Source of the DNA: Actinomadura physcomitrii
Lineage (GTDB): Bacteria; Actinomycetota; Actinomycetes; Streptosporangiales; Streptosporangiaceae
Direction of reading: 5' to 3'
DNA: 64,000 nt
Assembly (NCBI RefSeq): GCF_008923205.2
Contig: NZ_WBMS02000025.1
Coordinates: 1 to 64,000, forward strand
Part shown: positions 60,365-64,000 of the stretch, in pieces
Numbering within the stretch: position 1 is the first letter of the stretch
Layout of the letters: each line of letters starts with the position of its first letter
Translations under genes and position numbers: made by a program
The notes under the pieces: model-generated
The model's input: only the letters and a program-made list of their open reading frames with translations
What the model was told of the DNA's origin: nothing
Database searches by the model: none

Positions 60365-60397
60365 GTCATACGTATTACCCCGTGGGTCATACGTACC
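60365..60397. promoter_or_regulatory. Operator-like direct repeats between MFS and LacI genes
   Basis: GTCATACGTA occurs twice (60365-60374 and 60386-60395), 21 bp apart, so on the same face of the helix. The first copy extends to the palindrome ATACGTAT (60369-60376). LacI proteins bind short palindromes, so the site probably controls the divergent pair. Confidence 0.5.
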
Positions 60398-60458
60398 ACT
60401 TCACGGGTGCCCGGCTCTAGTCTGTTTTCCGTGTCCGACGTCGCCGAGGGAGGCCCAC

Positions 60459-61463
60459 GTGCCGGTGGCAGGCCGCCCCACCAGTAAGGACGTCGCCCAG
60501 GAGGCCGGGGTCTCGCAGTCGACGGTGTCGCTGGTGCTGGGCGGCAAGTGGAGCGGCCGCGTCTCCCCCGCCACCGCCCGCAGCGTGCGGACCGCCGCCG
60601 AGCGGCTCGGCTACCGGCCGAACCAGGCCGCGCGGAACCTGCGGCTCGGCACGACCCGGACCGTCCTGCTGATGGTCCCGACGCTGACCGCGCCGTTCTT
60701 CGGCCCCGTCTACACCGGCGCCGCCCGGGTCGCGGCGCGGCACGGGTTCGGCGTGGTGGTGTCCACCTGGCCGGACGGCGCGGACGGCCCGGCCGAGAGC
60801 CCGTTCCCCGCACCGCACGAGGCGATCGACGGGGTGCTGGCGTCGTCGATGCCGGCGGCGGCGCTGGAGCGGTTCCACGGGACGCCCGCCGTGCTGCTCG
60901 ACAGCGGCCCGGACGCCGACGTCCCGACCGTCGACTTCGGGGTGGCCGCCGGGATGCGCGCGATCGCCGCGCACCTGGCCGGGCTCGGGCACCGCCGGTT
61001 CGGGCACGTCGCGGCGGGCGTCGACCAGTGGACGTTCCGGGCCCGCACCGAGGTGCTCGCCGCCGAGGTCGCGGCGCTGCCCGGCGGCGTGCTCACCCGC
61101 GCGGCGTGCGCGATCGACGTCGCCTCGGCGCGGGACGCGGCGCAGCGGCTGCTGGCCCGTCCCGACCCGCCGACCGCGCTGGTCTGCGACGACGACCTGA
61201 TCGCGGCGGGCGCCTACAAGGCGGCGCGCGCGCTGGGGCTGGACGTGCCGGGCGAGGTGTCGGTCACCGGGTTCGACGACGTGCTGCTCGCGACCGCGCT
61301 GGAGCCGGAGCTGACGACCGTCCGGCTGCCCGCCGAGGAGCTGGGCGCGCAGGGCATGACCGCGCTGCTGGATCTGCTGGACGGGGGCCGTCCGGCGCCC
61401 CGGGTGCTGCCCGGCCGCCTCGTGGTGCGCGGCTCGTCGGCGCCCCCGCGCGCGCTCCTGTGA
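60459..61463 (+). CDS. LacI-family transcriptional regulator
   Basis: 334 aa from GTG 60459, with GGAGG before it; the open frame is much longer upstream only by chance. The HTH is PTSKDVAQEAGVSQSTVSLVLGGKWSGRVSPATARSV, with hinge helix ARNLRLGTT. The periplasmic-binding-like domain follows, with VPTLTAPFFGPVYTGAARVA and DDDLIAAGAYKAARALGLDVPGEVSVTGFDD. It would respond to a sugar or similar ligand. It is divergent from the MFS gene, so it likely controls that transporter. The effector is unknown. Confidence 0.9.
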   Translation: MPVAGRPTSKDVAQEAGVSQSTVSLVLGGKWSGRVSPATARSVRTAAERLGYRPNQAARNLRLGTTRTVLLMVPTLTAPFFGPVYTGAARVAARHGFGVVVSTWPDGADGPAESPFPAPHEAIDGVLASSMPAAALERFHGTPAVLLDSGPDADVPTVDFGVAAGMRAIAAHLAGLGHRRFGHVAAGVDQWTFRARTEVLAAEVAALPGGVLTRAACAIDVASARDAAQRLLARPDPPTALVCDDDLIAAGAYKAARALGLDVPGEVSVTGFDDVLLATALEPELTTVRLPAEELGAQGMTALLDLLDGGRPAPRVLPGRLVVRGSSAPPRALL

Positions 61464-61529
61464 CCTTGGGCGCGCCGTGATCTCGGACGCACCCCGTGAT
61501 CCTCCGGAGGCTCGGGTATAAGGGGGCCC

Positions 61530-62561
61530 ATGGCGCATCCCTCCGAAACCGGTGCCGAACCCTTCCCGGACGACCGGGCCGAGGTCCCCCCGCCGCGCAC
61601 GCGCGTCTGGCGCGACGGCACGCTGGAGAAGCACGACTTCCCGGTCGCGCAGGTCAGCGACTACCTCGAAGAGGACGGCACGGTCGTGTGGGTCGACCTG
61701 TGCGCGCCGCAGCGCGCCGACCTGCGGGTGATCAGCGACGAGCTGGGCCTGGACCCGGTGGCGGTCGAGGACGCGGTGTCCCGGCACGAGCGGGCCAAGA
61801 TCGACCGCTACGAGGGGTATGCGTTCCTGAACGTCTACGTGCCCCGCATCGAGGACGGCGAGCTGGCGCTGGACGAGGTGTCGGCGTTCCTGGCCGAGCG
61901 CGCGCTGGTCACCGTCCGGCAGGGCCCCGGCTTCGACATCGAGGCGCTGGTCAAGCGGTGGGACGAGAGCCCGGGCGTGGACATCGCCTCGACCGGCGCG
62001 GGCTATCTGCTGTACCACCTGCTCGACCTGGTCGTCGACCGGCAGCTGGACGCGGTCCAGGCGCTCGACGACGAGGCCGACGACGTCGAGTCGATGATCT
62101 TCGACGAGTCGTCCCCGATGCGGGACATCCAGCGGCGCAGCTTCCGGCTGCGCAAGAACCTGGTGGCGCTGCGCCGGGTCGCGCTGCCGATGCGTGAGGT
62201 GGTGAACACCCTGCTCCGCCGTGACCTGCGGATGGTCGCCCCGGATCTGGTGCCCTACCTGCAGGACGTCTACGACCACACGCTGCGCGTCGGCGAGTGG
62301 ACCGACAGCCTGCGCGACCTCGTCGCGAACCTGCTGGACACCCGGATCGCGCTGCAGGGCAACCGGATGAACGAGGTGATGAAGAAGGTCACCAGCTGGG
62401 CGGCGATCATCGCGGTGCCGACGGCGGTCACCGGCTTCTACGGGCAGAACGTGCCGTATCCGGGGTTCTCCTCGCATGCGGGATTCATCGTCAGTTCGAT
62501 CGTCATCGTGGTGTGCAGCGTCGCGCTCTATGCCGTCTTCAAATTCCGCGACTGGCTCTGA
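61530..62561 (+). CDS. CorA-like Mg2+/Co2+ transport protein with GQN instead of GMN
   Basis: 343 aa from ATG 61530 with AAGGGGG 3 nt upstream. The cytoplasmic N-terminal domain (VWVDLCAPQRADLRVISDELGLDPVAVEDAV, DRYEGYAFLNVYV) and the long helix (LDLVVDRQLDAVQALDDEADDVESMIFDE) are of the CorA family. Two membrane helices at the end are joined by a loop that usually has YGMN; here it is YGQNV. The Met-to-Gln change sits in the selectivity motif, so the ion preference could differ. It stands alone after the LacI gene. Confidence 0.88.
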   Translation: MAHPSETGAEPFPDDRAEVPPPRTRVWRDGTLEKHDFPVAQVSDYLEEDGTVVWVDLCAPQRADLRVISDELGLDPVAVEDAVSRHERAKIDRYEGYAFLNVYVPRIEDGELALDEVSAFLAERALVTVRQGPGFDIEALVKRWDESPGVDIASTGAGYLLYHLLDLVVDRQLDAVQALDDEADDVESMIFDESSPMRDIQRRSFRLRKNLVALRRVALPMREVVNTLLRRDLRMVAPDLVPYLQDVYDHTLRVGEWTDSLRDLVANLLDTRIALQGNRMNEVMKKVTSWAAIIAVPTAVTGFYGQNVPYPGFSSHAGFIVSSIVIVVCSVALYAVFKFRDWL

Positions 62562-62598
62562 CTCGGCGGCAAGGGCGCCGAACAGTACAAATATCAAG

Positions 62599-62627
62599 AT
62601 CGATATCAGTACGCCACTGATATCGAT
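62599..62627 (+). promoter_or_regulatory. 12-bp inverted repeat upstream of the beta-lactamase
   Basis: ATCGATATCAGT (62599-62610) and its exact reverse complement (62616-62627) flank a 5-nt spacer, 38 nt before the ATG at 62666, in an AT-rich block with extra ATATC boxes. It is a strong candidate operator. No blaI/blaR gene is in the window. Confidence 0.65.
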
Positions 62628-62665
62628 ATTGGACACGGCCGCTCGGGCTCTGCTCTGCTCTCCCC

Positions 62666-63634
62666 ATGCGCAAAGACGACCATCGTTTCCGCACGACCAC
62701 GGCGATCGCATTGTCCGCCGCCGCCCTCACCGGCGCGGCGGCGTGCGGTTCCACCGGATCCTCCGGCAAGGAGGCCGCGCCGCAGAGCGAGGTTGCGCCC
62801 CTCCCCGCCTCTTCAAGCGGCCGGCCGGCCCCGTCCCAGGCCGCCGTCACCAAGCAGTTGAAAGCTCTCGAGAAATCCCGCAAAGACCGCATCGGCGCCT
62901 ACGCGGTCGACACCGGCACCGGGCGTTTCCTCGCCTACCGCGCGGACGAGCGGTTCCCATTCGCGTCCACTTTCAAGGTGATGGCGTGCGGCGCGGTCCT
63001 ACGGAAGGCGCGGCGGACCGATCCGGGGCTGATGAGCCGGGTCATCCATTACAGCAAGAGCGACCTGGTCGACTACTCGCCGGTCACCGAAAAGCACGTG
63101 AAGACGGGAATGACCGTGGCCGCCCTGTGCAAGGCGGCCATCACGCAAAGCGACAACACGGCCGGCAACCTGGTGCTCAGGCAGATCGGCGGCCCGGCCG
63201 GCGACACCGCGTTCCTGCGCTCCCTCGGCGACCGGGTCAGCCGCCACGACCGCTGGGAGACCGACCTCAACATCTGGAGGCCGGGCGAGCTCCGCGACAC
63301 CACCACCCCGCGCGCCTGGGCCGGCGACCTGCGCGCCCTCACCGCGGGCGGCGCCCTCGTCCGCGCGGACCGCGACCGCCTCATCGGCTGGATGAAGCAG
63401 ACGGTCACCGGCGACCACCGCATCCGCGCGGGCCTGCCGAAGGGCTGGACGGTCGGCGACAAGACCGGCACCGGCAGCACCTACGGCGCCGCCAACGACA
63501 TCGCGATCGCCTGGCCCCCGTCCGGTGCCCCGGTGATCATCGTGATCACCACCAACCGCCTGACCCCCGACGGCACGGCCGACGAGCCGGCCATCGCCAA
63601 GACGGCGAGCATCCTCGCCAAGTCCGTCCACTGA
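62666..63634 (+). CDS. Class A beta-lactamase, lipoprotein form
   Basis: 322 aa from ATG 62666, no clear ribosome site. The signal peptide ends at Cys27 (GAAAC, a weak lipobox), then a Ser/Pro/Ala-rich linker. All class A motifs are present: STFK (101-104, nucleophile Ser101), SDN (162-164), RWETDLN with the general base Glu198, and KTG (266-268). It hydrolyses penicillin-type drugs. It is convergent with a penicillin-binding-protein gene, separated by a 22-bp hairpin. The inverted repeat upstream suggests inducible expression. Confidence 0.92.
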   Translation: MRKDDHRFRTTTAIALSAAALTGAAACGSTGSSGKEAAPQSEVAPLPASSSGRPAPSQAAVTKQLKALEKSRKDRIGAYAVDTGTGRFLAYRADERFPFASTFKVMACGAVLRKARRTDPGLMSRVIHYSKSDLVDYSPVTEKHVKTGMTVAALCKAAITQSDNTAGNLVLRQIGGPAGDTAFLRSLGDRVSRHDRWETDLNIWRPGELRDTTTPRAWAGDLRALTAGGALVRADRDRLIGWMKQTVTGDHRIRAGLPKGWTVGDKTGTGSTYGAANDIAIAWPPSGAPVIIVITTNRLTPDGTADEPAIAKTASILAKSVH

Positions 63635-63640
63635 CCGTCG

Positions 63641-63694
63641 ACTTGCGGCGAGTCGTCGTTATGGCCGTGCGCATAACGACGACTCGCCGCAAGT
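63641..63694. terminator. Bidirectional terminator with 22-bp perfect stem
   Basis: Arms 63641-63662 and 63673-63694 are perfect reverse complements with a 10-nt loop. It lies between the convergent stops of the beta-lactamase (63634) and the PBP (63708). The stem is longer than other terminators here. Confidence 0.75.
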
Positions 63695-63707
63695 GAACGG
63701 GGTTCGG

Positions 63708-64000
63708 TCAGAGGGCGTTGAGGAAGTCGGCGGCGATGGGGGCGGCGGCCTCGGCGCCGGTGCCGCCGCCTTCGACGATCACCGCGAACGACAGGTCGCC
63801 GCGGTAGCCGATGAACCAGGCGTGGGTCGGCGGGTTCGTGCCCGAGCCGTACTCGGCCGTCCCGGTCTTGCCGGCCGTCCCGGGCGGGAAGTCCACGCCG
63901 CGCGCGGTGCCCTCGCTGACGACGGCCGGCATCAGCGAGTGCAGCGCCGACTTCACCGCGGGCTCCAGCCGGTGCGGCGGCTCGGCCTTGCGGCCGGCGG
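63708..64000 (-). CDS. Penicillin-binding protein, C-terminal part (5' end beyond right edge)
   Basis: 97 codons seen of the C-terminal transpeptidase domain; the start is beyond the window. GVDFPPGTAGKTGTAEYG holds the KTG motif (KTGTAE), and THAWFIGYRGDLSFAVIVEGGG is the following beta strand of FtsI/PBPA-type proteins. The end is short, without extra domains. It should cross-link peptidoglycan on the outer face and be a target of beta-lactams. The neighbouring beta-lactamase gene is convergent. Confidence 0.85.
   Translation of the reverse strand, partial: AGRKAEPPHRLEPAVKSALHSLMPAVVSEGTARGVDFPPGTAGKTGTAEYGSGTNPPTHAWFIGYRGDLSFAVIVEGGGTGAEAAAPIAADFLNAL

Noticed and set aside
58092..60458. 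Long frame upstream of the LacI gene, joined to it
   Set aside because: It overlaps pmt and the opposite-strand MFS gene and has no protein-like composition. The HTH begins right after GTG 60459.

Overview
The window is GC-rich DNA (mostly above 70 percent by eye) with many GTG starts, several likely leaderless genes and actinobacterial gene families. The block pmt/rsmI - metG - tatD - rpfB - ksgA - ispE - pth - rplY - prs - glmU - tRNA-Gln follows the order known from Mycobacterium (Rv1002c to Rv1018c region) and other Actinobacteria. The large exported-protein and polysaccharide content fits a filamentous actinomycete, possibly Streptosporangiales (for example Thermomonosporaceae). That family-level guess is inference.

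Positions 1-26041 hold an envelope or exopolysaccharide locus. It has a chain-length (Wzz-type) protein cut by the left edge, two GT4 glycosyltransferases, an APH-fold kinase-like protein, a Wzy-type polymerase and a PglC/WbaP-type priming transferase. It also has the full dTDP-rhamnose pathway (rfbC; rfbA-rfbB-rfbD operon). A sulfate-activation set (cysD-cysN, a CysQ-type PAP phosphatase) and a PAPS sulfotransferase lie inside it, so the product may be a sulfated, rhamnose-containing polymer. Three large exported delta-60-repeat beta-propeller proteins, a lipoprotein, a parallel beta-helix protein and a membrane-anchored surface protein are interleaved. Two of the propeller genes share an 80-bp promoter element with identical spacing.

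Positions 26220-31003 are housekeeping: pth, rplY, prs, glmU and tRNA-Gln(TTG). The 627-bp gap after rplY holds a 31-bp tandem repeat and one copy of a roughly 145-bp dispersed repeat. A second copy lies at 43.84-43.98 kb in the other orientation.

Positions 31073-39335 are mixed: a short HTH protein, a fatty-acid desaturase with a TetR regulator, a VOC protein, a methyltransferase and a divergent MarR gene with shared operators around an MMPL transporter pseudogene, an amidase, an ABC-F ATPase and two tiny membrane proteins, one of 47 codons.

Positions 39494-48730 contain ispE, a GH26-like lipoprotein, ksgA, rpfB, a 950-bp non-coding repeat-rich gap, an FAD-dependent dehydrogenase, tatD and metG. 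Positions 48926-59118 form a glycosylation block: three GT-C-like integral membrane enzymes, a GT2 polyprenyl-phosphate sugar synthase, a zinc-ribbon protein, rsmI and a protein mannosyltransferase. The right end has an MFS exporter with a divergent LacI regulator, a CorA-like channel, a class A beta-lactamase with a palindromic operator, and the C-terminal end of a penicillin-binding protein.
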